From Acanthaster planci (taxonomy: Eukaryota > Echinodermata > Asteroidea > Valvatida > Acanthasteridae), in contig NW_019091462.1 in assembly GCF_001949145.1 (NCBI RefSeq), positions 672,253 through 736,252 of the forward strand: a stretch of 64,000 nucleotides of DNA, given 5' to 3'. A program made the translations under genes and the position numbers. The stretch's first letter is position 1, and every line of letters starts with the position of its first letter. Positions 54,143 to 64,000 of this stretch are shown here, in pieces. The notes beneath the pieces are model-generated. The model was not told the origin of the DNA. It did no database searches and saw only the letters and a program-made list of their open reading frames with translations.

Positions 54143-56408
54143 CCACAGTTTTCACAGTGAACCAGTTAGGATATTGAGAAATGTAAAAGCAAGTCAAACA
54201 ATTCCAAGGGCCCTATCTTCTCCTGTTACCCCGTCGGTGCCTCCTTCATAATAAACATCGACTTGGGGAAACATTGCCGTTTGTTAGGAGTCTTCTTATT
54301 ATGAGGGCCCCAAGGAGGATATTACTGACAATTTTGAAAGATGCTTAAACGCTTTGAAAATCCGTGAGAAGTGACAAAATCATAGTCTTGATTCAAAATG
54401 GGAGTGGATAAGTGGATGCCTGCGGAAGCTAGCTTCTTTCCATTTCTACCTATGATTTCATTACTTTGAAGTAACGAACGACTGGCCGTATATAGGTATA
54501 GCCTTTGCAAATGTAGAGCTTGCCTTTTCATCGATTCCTTCACATTTCCTCTTTTGTTAGAACACTATTAAAGATTAAAAGCGAGCACAAACGGTGGCAG
54601 AAATGGTGGTCTTGAACAAACCGCTGTCAAAATGCAGTCGTAAGTTGAAAATTACACTTACCTTCTTCAAAGTCCGGTCAAGATGTTAGATTAATTCCGA
54701 AGGAAATGGGTTCGTTGGAGGATTCTACATGTGAGCTGTAGAAAGTGAAGTACTCCACATAGATTCGATGGCTATCGATTGCACCCCGCAAGCTTTATAC
54801 CGCTCCTGCTATCCACGCCAAGATCTCCTTTGCTATCACTGTCAGCACCACCAAACATGAGAATATATCATAGGCAGAGAAGATGAAGTGTTTATTCACA
54901 ACAACTGAAAGGGCGGGAGAGACTTTGCGATTGCCAGTGAGTTCTACGGCACTTGGGGCGGTTGTCATGTAAGTCAACCAGCCACGGAACGATACTCCAG
55001 CGCTGAACGGTTAACCGACTGATTGTATCAACGCTGAACGATCGCACCAATCGCGGCGAAGTAAATGGCTCGGCCACGAGAGTAGAACGCGCAGACTCAC
55101 TTAATACAGTGAACTTGGCAAAAAGCACGCCCCACTTTTAACGTTTTAATGCGGGCTGGAGCTTCACTAGTGATGAGCGAGGCACCAGGTTCATAACAGT
55201 ATAGACGTACGCTCAGATCTCTCCGGTTAGATGGCAACGGGGAAAGTGTGTGCGTACGAGGCACGTGTGTTCAGAATAGCGATCGATCACGGTCATTGGA
55301 CAGAATGGATTCGTATTATTGGTGCTGAAACGGAATGCTCTACGGTAAAAATCAATTCAGGCAACAACCTTCCGAATTCGAAGTATCTTACTTTGTATGC
55401 GCTCGTCAAAAATAATGCCCACCCGATAATTTTCCGAACGGCTTCTAAGGAGTACACATGCGCAATGACGTACTCGCTGTCTCCACCACCTTCGGCCTGA
55501 TGCCAAGGCTCAGGTTGCACCATGAAGACAACATAGACCCAGTATAGTAGCGCACCCAGGTTTTGGGTCCAGGGGCCCGGGAAGGCAAATGGGATTTTCT
55601 TTAAAAATGATTGGCATTGTTTTCTCATCGATAAAAAAATCTTCATTCCTCTTCCTAGAAAGATGATTGTGGCGCATATTCTCCACATGGCAATCCCTGT
55701 CCTCTGTATACACAATTGTGTAGATCTCACACTAGTCCAGAAAAAAAAACAGGATGAAATGCAAGTGGAAGGTTTTCAGTTAACCAACTTCAAATTTCAT
55801 TCAAGTACTCCAAACAAACTTTAATGAGAGACATGAACTTTTTAAAATTAGATTTCATTAAGTGCGCAGCTGAAAAACAAATTAACTGTTTTTAAACCGG
55901 TGTTGATAAAACATTTATTTAGTTCAGTTGGCCTTTAGTCAGATTTTCCATCCAAGCTATGGCAAGTTTTAGGGCAAAGATGAAGTATTTTAAAGCCTAT
56001 TTCAGGTAAAGATGGACTCTTTTGTGCTTTTGCTTATTTATCGCCTTTGCTCATTTATCGTCATATCTCATTATTGATTCTGAATGTCCCTGTTGATCAT
56101 TTCATCACTAAAAAGTCTGGTGGTGATCAAAATTATCTTAGTACTATCGGATTTTATATTATATTGATTTCATTGCTTTTCAAGCTGCTCAAGTTTGTTG
56201 TTCTTGAATTCCACATGTAACCCATCTCCCCCCCAAATTCCCAAATCCAGATTTTGAGGTTTACTACCGGTAAGCTTTTGATGCAGAACACCCTTAATAA
56301 TGGCACTACGGAACCAACCCACACTCTCCGGTGCTGTGAACAATTAGTTCGCGGCGGTAGATCACGAAGGGTAGGAGGAAGTTATGAGGGAAGCGGTAGA
56401 GAAGCCGC

Positions 56409-56422
56409 TGACGTCACATCCG
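56409..56422. promoter_or_regulatory. CRE and ETS-like motif pair
   Basis: The perfect CRE palindrome TGACGTCA (56409-56416) is followed by CATCCGG, an ETS-type core on the opposite strand. It lies in a CpG-containing patch (GTTCGCGGCGG just upstream) about 2.5 kb before AASDHPPT exon 1. Confidence 0.3.
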
Positions 56423-58891
56423 GCAATCTAAATTATACACCGAATAAGTCCATGTATGTTGGGATTTGTTTCGAGGATTGTTTTCGTTGTTAGCCCGTGG
56501 CAAGAATCTTACGGGTGTTTCCGCTGAGCTTGGCTGTCGTCACACGGGGGAGACAGCCGATTTACCAGGCCTCAGCTTCGATTGTAAAACCGCAACGTGC
56601 ATGGGGCTTGTGTTGCCGCTTTTAATGAAATGGAAAATAATGTGATTACGACAGAGCGTATTTCGCATCGGGGGCTTTTTGTGTTTCATGGTCGAATGGG
56701 AATTGGTTGTTAATAATTGCTATGTTCATTTATTGCTTAGATCAGTCAGTATCAATATTTCGTTCTTTTTTTATAAAATTCAATGTATATTTAGGAAAAT
56801 AGTAAAAACATTTTTTTAACTATTCACTCACTCGTAATTTCGTAACTTTCAAACGGCGAAAAATAAAGAAATGCCCAAAGAATATGTCGGGGTTTTTCCA
56901 GCATTTCACATTAGGGCCTATTCAGGTTGAGCTATTACCGAACCATTTCTCACGAGATTCAGTTTTTTTGGGTGAGTTTGAAATGCTGGGGGAAAAGTTT
57001 CTTAGAGCCAAACCTATATGACATTATTGCTTAAAAACATCATTTATTGTTCACCATTAAATTCAAAATCGCTGTGATAGACACGGGACCGGACAGTGAT
57101 GGATTACGACTTGTTCTATGATACAACAAAGACGACCAAGTAGAGACTACATGCTACAATCAAAGTTGTCTTTAAAATTCTTTGACTGTAAAAGCCGAGT
57201 TTTCAGTGAAAGTTGACCCCTGGTGGCGCGCTTCCCGAACCCTTAAGTTGGATAAGAAAAATAACGCGCAAAAATGTTAGAATTTGTAATATGTTTCCGT
57301 TAAGTTACTTCTTAAAAACCGTATTCGTGAAAAAGGCCTTTGGTGAAATGTCTGCTAGTATATCGATTTATGGAGACGGAAAAATTACCTGACCTAAAAG
57401 AGAAATATCCTGCCAAAAAATGACCCTTCACTTCCAGAATTATACTTTATACTAGTCTCTCGGTAAAGCCAAAATAAAAATAGACCAAAATATCGTAAGG
57501 ATTTTGTAATTTATGAGGAAATAAACCTCAAGCAATAATCTGCTTTTATCAAAGATTCTAATGTATATTCTAACCTTTGCTGACAAGAACTGTGTCAGGT
57601 CAACTGGACTAAATCTGGAACCCATCGACTGCAGATTGGGAAATCTTTGCAACGTTTATTTGTACAGTCTCGTTTCCATGTAAGTACGGAGAATTGAAAC
57701 AAATGTGCATGACCAAGGAGACCTAGGACGATACTTCCGGAAGTGAAATGTTGTTGATGAAATTCGTTAGTTACCCATCTCCATGTGACTTTTCCAAAAA
57801 AAATACTTGAGGAGGACAAAGGGAAAATTCTGACATGAGTATTTCTTGAGATGGATTCATTTAGAAATAATTCTTCCCCAAATGATCGAACGTGATACAG
57901 AGGCCCGATGTAAAATCCCCACAGGCGGACCGCGCAAGGGTTCCGGAAGCTTGCTGCCTGACCTTTTACTTTCAGGCCCTATTACAGTTCAAACTGGCTG
58001 ACGTCTGGATGTGTTCTCACATCCCACTGAATATTTTCTCCACCCTAATTAGTTGGACTAGGCAACTCGTTTTAGAGTGTTTCTTGTGACGTACAAAGGC
58101 TGCATTGTATTTCAAGTCTTTTCGTCCACTATTGTTTCGAAACTTGTCGCGGTATGTTTTTCATTTTATATTTAATAAAGATGATATACTGTACATAATT
58201 GTGTCCCACACCTAGAAGTCAGCCAAACGATTTAATCTCCAGTAAGTTTTGTTACAGTGGTTTCCTGGAGTCTAATTTCAATAAAGTTCTTAAAACCACT
58301 CGCATAATTAAATTTTATTTCAACCTTTCGTGAATAATAAAAGCCGTCCCTGGCCCAGATCTTTGTTTCCGATTCAAATCTGAAACGGGGGCGCCCTGCA
58401 ATTTTACCGCTTTAAAACTCCTGCAAATGCCATCTTTCAACAGGTGGCGCCCTTTGCATGCGGGACAAAATCTGTGAAAGTCGACTGGACGAGCAGACGA
58501 CAACCCGGATCTGACAAAAGGTGAAATTTTCGTGGTAATAATGTACTTTGCTTGAACTGTCGAGCCCAAATTCTTAAAGATTTTGTCAGTGTTTGTTGTT
58601 TTTATAACAAGTTTGACTGTCTAATTCGCATTTATTCAACAGAAAAGCCAGTGGCAGTGTATTGTTTGTAGGCCCTAACGTTAGAGTGCTTGGCTTGCAT
58701 TTTTTGAACCGTGAAACACGTGTCGTATGACAAGGCCTATGTACAAAACGTCGACGGCCAAATTAATGAACAAAATGCAAACACTTGTGTGGGTTAGCCT
58801 GCTTGAATTCTACCTGTTTTTAATGAACTGTTTTTTAAAAATTTTTGTTTGTTTTCATCTTTGTACTGGATAGGCCTAGCTTCTTGTGTCG

Positions 58892-59038
58892 ATGATGGGG
58901 AGCGTGCGTTGGGCATTCCGTTTTGGTTCTTGGAAACCCACACAGGCTGAATGGACTCTGGCATCTAGGTGTATACAGCAGGAGGAAAAAGACAAGATCG
59001 GCAAATTTGTCTTCAAGAAAGATGGCAAGGCCTCAATG
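58892..59038 (+). CDS. AASDHPPT: AASDHPPT exon 1
   Basis: ATG to donor TCAATG|GTAAGA, 49 codons, phase 0. An in-frame TAG at 58877-58879 without an intervening ATG fixes the start at 58892 or 58895. Confidence 0.92.
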
Positions 59039-60136
59039 GTAAGATGTCAACAGCTGCTCTTCTTAGGCTGTTTGAAATTAATTGTTATTATATCCACATC
59101 ACTGCCCACCATGCCCAGGCTAATTTTCATACCTTCCCCAATTTTTTACACTGAATTTTGTTCAGTGTTGTTTTTTCTTTGAATAATGCATTTTCCAGAC
59201 AAAGTTGTCACCAAAGTGGCAGGCACAGTGGTGTCTTCATGGAAACAGCAAAAGGACCAGTCCTAAGCAAAGCATTTTGATTGGAGAATTTAAAACTAGC
59301 TAGGCCTACTGATATGTGATGAATGGCCGTAGCACACTATAGCTGTAGCTGCTGCCGACTAATTTTTTATATTAATGCCATACATCATTGTGTTCTCGTG
59401 GTCAACATGACGTCATTACAGCCTGATAATGCCCCGCAAAGGGAAAAACTTTCCCTCATGCTGTTGCGCAAGACTGTATAAATTTGACATGTTCACTGCT
59501 ATTTTGTAATTACCTTACCAACAGGGTTCTGTCTTTTAATGTATTGAAGTGATATACAGCAAATATGTGATCTCTTGAGCATCCTTTTTTTCCCCTCAGC
59601 TTTGCCCTTTGTAAAGAAACATTTAATGGATCACCTCAGTAGGCCAGTGTTACTCTGCCACCTGAAGTATTCAGTCTTTGTGTACTAAAAATATTAGCTG
59701 GTAAACAACCTTTTATGCATCACACACCACCAAGAAAGTTCCAAAAGTACACAATAGTGAATACATCTTCTTTTCACCTCCAAAATCTCATTTCATTCAT
59801 ACCATTCTGCATTCACATTAATGATTTTAGTATTCTAAAATATTTCTGTGAAAATTCACAAATGTAGCCGCATTGCTGTATAAACTTGTGTCTTTGCCAA
59901 GGTTGGAAGGCTCCTCATCCGAAAAGTTGTTGCAGAAACCTTGACATTCCCCTGGAAAGAGATCAGCCTTGCAAGAACAGAGAAGGGCAAGCCCTACCTC
60001 ACCAATGAGAACATCGCAGATCCTGATTTCTTCCCTAATTTTAATTTCAATGCATCACATGCTGGGGACTACACTGTGTTGGCTGCTGAGCCTGAGTGGC
60101 TGTGTGGGGTGGATGTCATGAAGGTTGAGGCACGAG
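58892..60136 (+). CDS. AASDHPPT: AASDHPPT-like 4'-phosphopantetheinyl transferase, first two exons (partial)
   Basis: This cytosolic Sfp-type enzyme moves the 4'-phosphopantetheine arm from coenzyme A to a serine on carrier proteins. Substrates include the fatty-acid synthase acyl carrier domain, mitochondrial ACP and aminoadipate semialdehyde dehydrogenase. Exon 1 (GSVRWAFRFGSWKPTQAEW, QQEEKDKIGKFVFKKDGKAS) and exon 2 (GRLLIRKVVAE, RTEKGKPYL, PNFNFNASHAGDYTVLAAEP, GVDVMKVEARG) follow the human protein closely. They include the SH.GDY.VLA and G(V/I)D(V/I)M motifs, the latter with a Mg2+-binding Asp. Together they give 127 codons, about the first 40 percent of a protein that is about 309 residues in human. 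The half carrying the second acidic site and the W.LKES motif was not found before 64,000, so the gene runs off the window. Of the two adjacent ATGs, the second (58895, A at -3, G at +4) has the stronger context. Confidence 0.92.
59902..60136 (+). CDS. AASDHPPT: AASDHPPT exon 2
   Basis: Acceptor TTTGCCAAG|GTTGGA, phase 0; donor CACGAG|GTGAGT, phase 1. It carries the SHAGDY and GVDVM motifs. The open frame running on past 60136 is intron read-through. Confidence 0.93.
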
Positions 60137-60365
60137 GTGAGTCTAGTTGTGATACACGTGTACAACAAGATATTGAGGTTATTTCCTCTCTTCAGGGCTG
60201 GGTTGCGTTGGGTTGGGTTTGCTGTGGGGTTATGGCTCATGCAAAGAGAAGAGCATGTTGCAGGCGTGACTGGTTGCTCAAGTGTTGCATCACGCACAAA
60301 TATTGCACAAGTCCACTTGACCAGCGCCTGAGTGAATGTGAGTTGTGGTATTTATCATTGACCAG

Positions 60366-61010
60366 CAGGGCTTGCCCTTTATTTTTTCCGACAGTAGCCC
60401 GCTGGGCTAGTAAATTGTGATTTTTACTAGCCCGCAGAGATTTGTACTAGCCCGTGAAATGTGTAAAAAAACAATGAAAGCAGTTGTTCATGGTTGGCTA
60501 GAAATCACTGCCGCTGGTAGTGAAGTCAGGATATTCTTCCTCCTCGCTGTCACATCATTAGTCTTGGTCCACCAAGACATTTCTATCAACCGCTATTACA
60601 TTGGGTGATTGCGGGTCGTGGGTAGACTGGTTCCTGTTCCCTACTCACTCACCAGGCATGATTGTCCAATGAGGGGCTTGCGATCAGTGGTATGAGGAAG
60701 TCACTTACAAACCGGATTGCACCAGTCTATGGAAGTAGTATCGGTTTTTGGTATCTGGTTCCCAGTACGAATTGTATGTTAATTATATTGGTCATGTATA
60801 GGGGTCACTGACTACTGGAGAAACTATCGTTGATGCTGATGATAGGTACTAAGTACAATGTACATGTACATTGTCCCAGCACACAATACGGGATTCGAAC
60901 ATGTGCATATTTTAACTAGCATGCTGGGCAAGTTGGGAAGGGGTTTTTACTAGCCTGCAGCCGTTTTTACTAACCATTGTATCCCGGGCTAGCGTTAAGG
61001 TCGAGCCCTG
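60366..61010. mobile_element. 645-bp non-autonomous DNA transposon, ACCAG duplication (hAT-like ends)
   Basis: The left end CAGGGCTTGCCCTTTA and the inverted right end CAGGGCTCGACCTTAA agree at 13 of 16 positions. Perfect ACCAG pairs flank the element (60361-60365 and 61011-61015). Subterminal regions on both sides repeat a CTAGTAAAAA-type motif in both orientations, possible transposase sites. CAGGG ends are common in the hAT superfamily; the five-base duplication is shorter than the usual eight, so the assignment is tentative. No transposase is present. Near the centre is the perfect palindrome ACAATGTACATGTACATTGT. Confidence 0.85.
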
Positions 61011-61015
61011 ACCAG

Positions 61016-61943
61016 TGCTCATGTGGAATAAATACAGTCCTGGACATAATGAAAAAAGTCTTTTCAGGAAATACAAATTGCTCTATCTGGTCCACTCTCG
61101 AGAATCACTGATGGATACATTCCATGCATGCAAAGCACACTACTGTATGTGTCATTTATTTTCACATGGATACATGTGTACACAATATCAGTAGTGCTGA
61201 AACATTCCATCCTAATAATCAAAGAGCCAGTAACACTGAGTGTGAGTTGCTACGATGTGTGTAACACAATCATGTGTCTTTATTGTAACTTTATTGGTGT
61301 GCTGGAGCATCGTGCTCCCTACTACTACGTCCCCCTTTTTAAAAAAAAAATAATGACCATGATTGTCCCTTGAAAGTGTGGAGGCATATTTCTGCACTAC
61401 ATATGCATTACAAAACTGGTCATTTGGCTTGGTTTCATATGTGGTTGTGCAATACCAATGTCATAAACAGAAAGTGTTAAATTAAGGTTATCAGTATCAC
61501 TAAAAAAGGATATTACTTTTATCCAATACTGGGCTTTTTTGGGGGTTGTTTGTGCTTTTCACTTTTCAACCTACTTGGTTATTTCTCTTTCCAAGGAGAT
61601 GTTTTTTTCAAACAAAAGCAAAATAAACAAAAATGTCCTTTTTTTTTTAGATAATATAGAGAATTCTTTGTAAAATGTAAAGAACAGAAAAGGTTTCTTT
61701 TTCAAAAAAAAAAGGTACATGCAAAACTGTCTTTCTTTTTGGTGAATCAAGCTCTTTTTTGTTATTAATTTTACGTTTGAAAGTTCTTTTTTTTGGTCAC
61801 ATTGAACTTGGAAAGTGTACAACAGTCAGTAAGAGTTTAAAGTGTTTTCTGCAAATAGAGCATCATGGTACATAGTCTTTGAGGTATTTTGCTTTGTGAC
61901 CAAACGTCCCGATCACGTTTTGGTAGGTTCACATGAGTCTGGC
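61016..61943. other. AT-rich stretch beyond the gypsy coding remnant
   Basis: Should include the 3' untranslated part and LTR of the minus-strand gypsy element, but I could not delimit an LTR. Several poly(A)/poly(T) runs are present. Confidence 0.3.
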
Positions 61944-62101
61944 TTAGAGTTCTGCTTTTGGTCCTGCGTGGTTTTGTCCTTGGGTGTGTCTGGTTTCCTG
62001 TGTGGGGTTTGAAGGGTCTGATTTTCTCAGAGGCAGATTTCTCCGATGTCTGCACAGTTTCTGTTTAACGTGCACTTGGCTGCTTGGGGTGGTTGACTGC
62101 A

Positions 62102-62531
62102 TCAGTGGGTTTTCTGCCGTTTTGCGCAGATGGACACAATTGCGCTGATATCTGCCAGTGGGGGTCTCCACAATGTACGATCGCTCGTCAAGTCTACGTA
62201 CAACTGATGCTTTTCCCATCCCTTCTGTCCGTGGATGAGAGGCTGCATGCCAACTGTGTCTCCCTCTTCAAGTGGGGGAAGGGTCATAGCCGATTTGTTG
62301 TAGTTGTCTGCTTGTCTCTCTACACGTTGTTTCAAGCGATTGTGTTCATCTATGACTTTGGGCTTCAGTAGATTTGCTGTTGTCAGGAGCAAGGTTCTTG
62401 TGCGTCGATTCATGAGTCTCTGTGCTGAACTGAATGTGAGTCCCTGTGTTGGTGTATTACGGTTGTCCAAGAGTGCCTTGTAGGGATCGGTGTGTGATTT
62501 TGCACTCTCCATAAGGAGGTGTTTTGCTGTC
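62102..62531 (-). pseudogene. gypsy integrase, C-terminal part after the insertion
   Basis: Integrase homology resumes at about 62531 (KTAKHLLMESAKSHTDPYKA) and continues through a region rich in Arg, Lys and Gln to GQKGWEK. A one- or two-base shift near 62.22 kb then moves it to the frame carrying VVRRLDERSYIVETPTGRY. Confidence 0.8.
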
Positions 62532-62535
62532 TTAA

Positions 62536-63057
62536 CCGTTTCCTGCCGGGGACTCCGGAATCAGAGACGTATGGTTTATATGCATGGCCGGGGCCTCCGA
62601 ACTCAGACAAAGGAAACAGGGCCCTGTAACAAAAGACCGTACTCCGAACAAAAGACCAGGCTGCTGGGAATTATCGACATTTTTCACTCTCAAAAGTGGT
62701 GATAATCCAGCCTTGTTTTGAAACCGTATACCAGGGTTTGGGGCATTGAGAGCAAGCGGATTACCACCGGGACAAAAGCGCGCCACCACCGCAGCGATGA
62801 GCCACACAGCACCGCTGCACGCTAATCTGGCCCTTATTGAAAAGAGGTCAGTAGTGCACTGAGCCAGGTTCGTGAACAAAAGAAAGTTACATAACNGGTA
62901 TTTGTCAACTTAGAATAGTGCCTAAAGATTACTTCGTGCGGCTATGAACGACCGTTAAATGAAATGATGAATTTTTGAAGAATTTTGAAAACGGAAAAAA
63001 TGATAGTCATGCTGGCCCAGCATCATCAACATTGAAAAATGCCCCGGCATGAAGTGG
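62536..63057. mobile_element. 522-bp piggyBac-like MITE, TTAA duplication
   Basis: Ends CCGTTTCCTGCCGGGG (left) and, inverted, CCACTTCATGCCGGGG (right) agree at 13 of 16 positions. TTAA flanks both sides (62532-62535 and 63058-63061). A TTAA target and CC-initial ends are the hallmark of piggyBac elements. Removing it in thought brings the two gypsy integrase halves together at the same codon, which independently fixes both boundaries. It has no transposase and contains the window's only ambiguous base (62896). Confidence 0.88.
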
Positions 63058-63782
63058 TTAACTGTTGATTCGGCTTTCCTGTTGGCCTTGCTGTTTCCTG
63101 GGCTGCTGCAGAGGTGCTCAACATCCCACTCCTTAGAGAACTGGCTAAAGAGTGTGGAAATAAATTGGGGGCCGTTGTCACTGATGAGTTGAGTAGGAGT
63201 ACCATAGCGAGCGAAATGGCCTATGAGTTTCCGGATGACGGTTGCACTGCTTGTATCTGGAAGGTGATCGACCTCCCAAAAGTTGCTGTAGTAATCTACT
63301 GAGATCAGGTAGTTGTTACCATTGAGGGAAAACAGATTGGTGCCAACTCTTTCCCATGGTCTGGATGGGACTTCATGGGAAATCAGGCTCTCCTTTTGTT
63401 GTCGTGTTTCCATTGAGTGACAAACATCACAAGTACTGATGAAGTGTTTTATCTCACTGTTCATTCCTGGCCAGAACAAACTCAGGCGTTCTCTTCTCAG
63501 GCATCCATCTGTGCCCAAGTGCGATGAGTGGATTTTGTGCTTCTTGTCTTTTCGCAATGTTTGTGGTATGACGACTCTGTCGCCTCTGAAAATCATACCA
63601 TCCTGGATCGCTAACTCATCACGATAGCTGTGGTATGGTTTTAGCTGCTCTGGAAGGGAGTTCCGCTCATCCGGCCAGCCCTCAGCGATGGTGTGCTTCA
63701 AGAGCTGAAGAGTGTCGTCTTTTGCTGTTTCACATTGGATCTGTGACAGGCACTCCTCACAGATAGGTAAGTAGGACACCAT
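62955..63782 (-). pseudogene. gypsy integrase, N-terminal and core part
   Basis: An HHCC zinc motif (HSSHLGTDGC ... STCDVC) is followed by the catalytic core. The second acidic residue (SDNGPQF) and the Glu (KAES) are present, but the first catalytic position shows Asn in GTNLF where the family has Asp. After KAESTV the frame enters the inserted element at 63057, so the last 30-odd residues of this open frame are not integrase. Confidence 0.85.
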
Positions 63783-64000
63783 GTTGATTTCCTCAAAGCT
63801 GCTCTAGCTTTGGTCAGTGGGCTGGTCACCAACTGCGTGTTACAATGTGTCGGCAAGGTACATATGCTTGCCTTGGCAGTATGTGATGTCAAAGTCATAC
63901 AGTACTTTTGCAGGTGAAGGAGCATTCCTTGAAGTTGCTTAGGTGCCTTCATAAGAGGTTTCTTTGCGATCATCTCAAGTGGCTTGTGATCACTGACCGC

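Larger units (their letters stand above)
51861..58891. other. long non-coding stretch
   Basis: Seven kilobases without a supportable gene. It contains an imperfect 62-bp palindrome at 54081-54142, a CpG-rich region at about 54.9-55.5 kb, and a CRE plus ETS-like motif pair at 56409-56422. The last few hundred bases should hold the AASDHPPT promoter. Tested open frames at 52127-52369, 53472-53813, 55231-55500 and 55293-55730 resemble nothing known. Confidence 0.4.
60137..64000 (+). other. AASDHPPT intron 2 (to window end), transposon-filled
   Basis: No exon 3 is found in the remaining 3.9 kb. The interval holds the ACCAG-flanked element (60366-61010) and the antisense gypsy remnant with its nested TTAA element. 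The intron is at least this long if the gene is intact. Confidence 0.6.
61944..64000 (-). mobile_element. Ty3/gypsy LTR retrotransposon, 3' half (partial, degenerate)
   Basis: On the minus strand, in normal pol order, are the end of RNase H (SDHKPLEMIAKKPLMKAPK, 63.87-64.0 kb), the integrase (62.1-63.78 kb) and the integrase C-terminal module (SYIVETPTGRYQRN, about 62.15 kb). The copy is dead. It has a frameshift and stops between RNase H and integrase, a 522-bp transposon inserted in the integrase core, and a frameshift near 62.22 kb. Gag, protease and most of the reverse transcriptase would lie beyond 64,000. No LTR was delimited. It sits antisense in AASDHPPT intron 2. Confidence 0.85.

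Noticed and set aside
55293-55730. 145-codon minus-strand frame, the longest in the 52-58 kb region, and an 89-codon plus-strand frame at 55231-55500.
   Set aside because: Neither resembles a known protein, they overlap each other, and the CpG-rich composition explains the scarcity of stops.
59941-60420. 159-codon frame taken as one protein.
   Set aside because: Only the part up to 60136 is AASDHPPT exon 2; the remainder is intron read-through ending in the DNA element.
60885-60905. GGATTCGAAC, a B-box-like string on the minus strand inside the ACCAG-flanked element.
   Set aside because: No A box or acceptor stem; it lies in the interior of a DNA transposon.

Overview
The window is animal genomic DNA. 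Genes are split into short exons with GT-AG introns, intergenic DNA is AT-rich, and several transposon classes are interspersed. The style (frequent ACATGTACATGT words, CR1/RTE-like and Ty3/gypsy remnants, small cut-and-paste elements) and the gene set fit a marine invertebrate, probably a deuterostome such as an echinoderm, hemichordate or amphioxus. The species cannot be fixed from this sequence alone.

Layout. 1-725: 3' end of a non-LTR retrotransposon (+). 2321-3434: a foldback-like element whose inverted ends are 19-20 bp tandem arrays. 6038-11877 (+): a seven-exon ankyrin-repeat gene that I recognise as the ANKRD10 orthologue, with a long 3' UTR probably ending near 15,480. 19182-33479 (-): a thirteen-exon SLC6 Na+/Cl- dependent transporter, closest to the glycine transporters; all twelve membrane segments can be read and every exon phase agrees. 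It converges on ANKRD10. 36120-36706 (-): an exon encoding an acidic, coiled-coil-like stretch followed by a SAM-like domain, ending at a consensus splice donor; its partner exons were not found. 37,000-58,800: mostly non-coding, with degenerate non-LTR remnants at 37,690-38,240, 40,262-41,790, 49,330-49,690 and 51,060-51,860, plus several CpG-containing clusters of housekeeping-promoter motifs with no gene attached. 58892-60136 (+): the first two exons of AASDHPPT (4'-phosphopantetheinyl transferase); the rest must lie beyond the window. 61,944-64,000 (-): the 3' half of a dead Ty3/gypsy element.

The three recognisable genes are functionally unrelated housekeeping or physiological genes and do not form a pathway. 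The most distinctive content is mobile DNA. Four different miniature cut-and-paste elements can be delimited to the base with terminal inverted repeats and target duplications (6747-7005, ATTT; 16992-17166, TA; 60366-61010, ACCAG; 62536-63057, TTAA), the last one nested inside the gypsy integrase. I found no evidence for a new enzymatic or defence system. The items most worth a second look are the array-ended foldback element, the orphan SAM-domain exon, a possible early-terminating ANKRD10 isoform, and the gene-less promoter-like clusters. Exon coordinates were derived by hand from splice signals, phase and family similarity; no alignment or database search was run.
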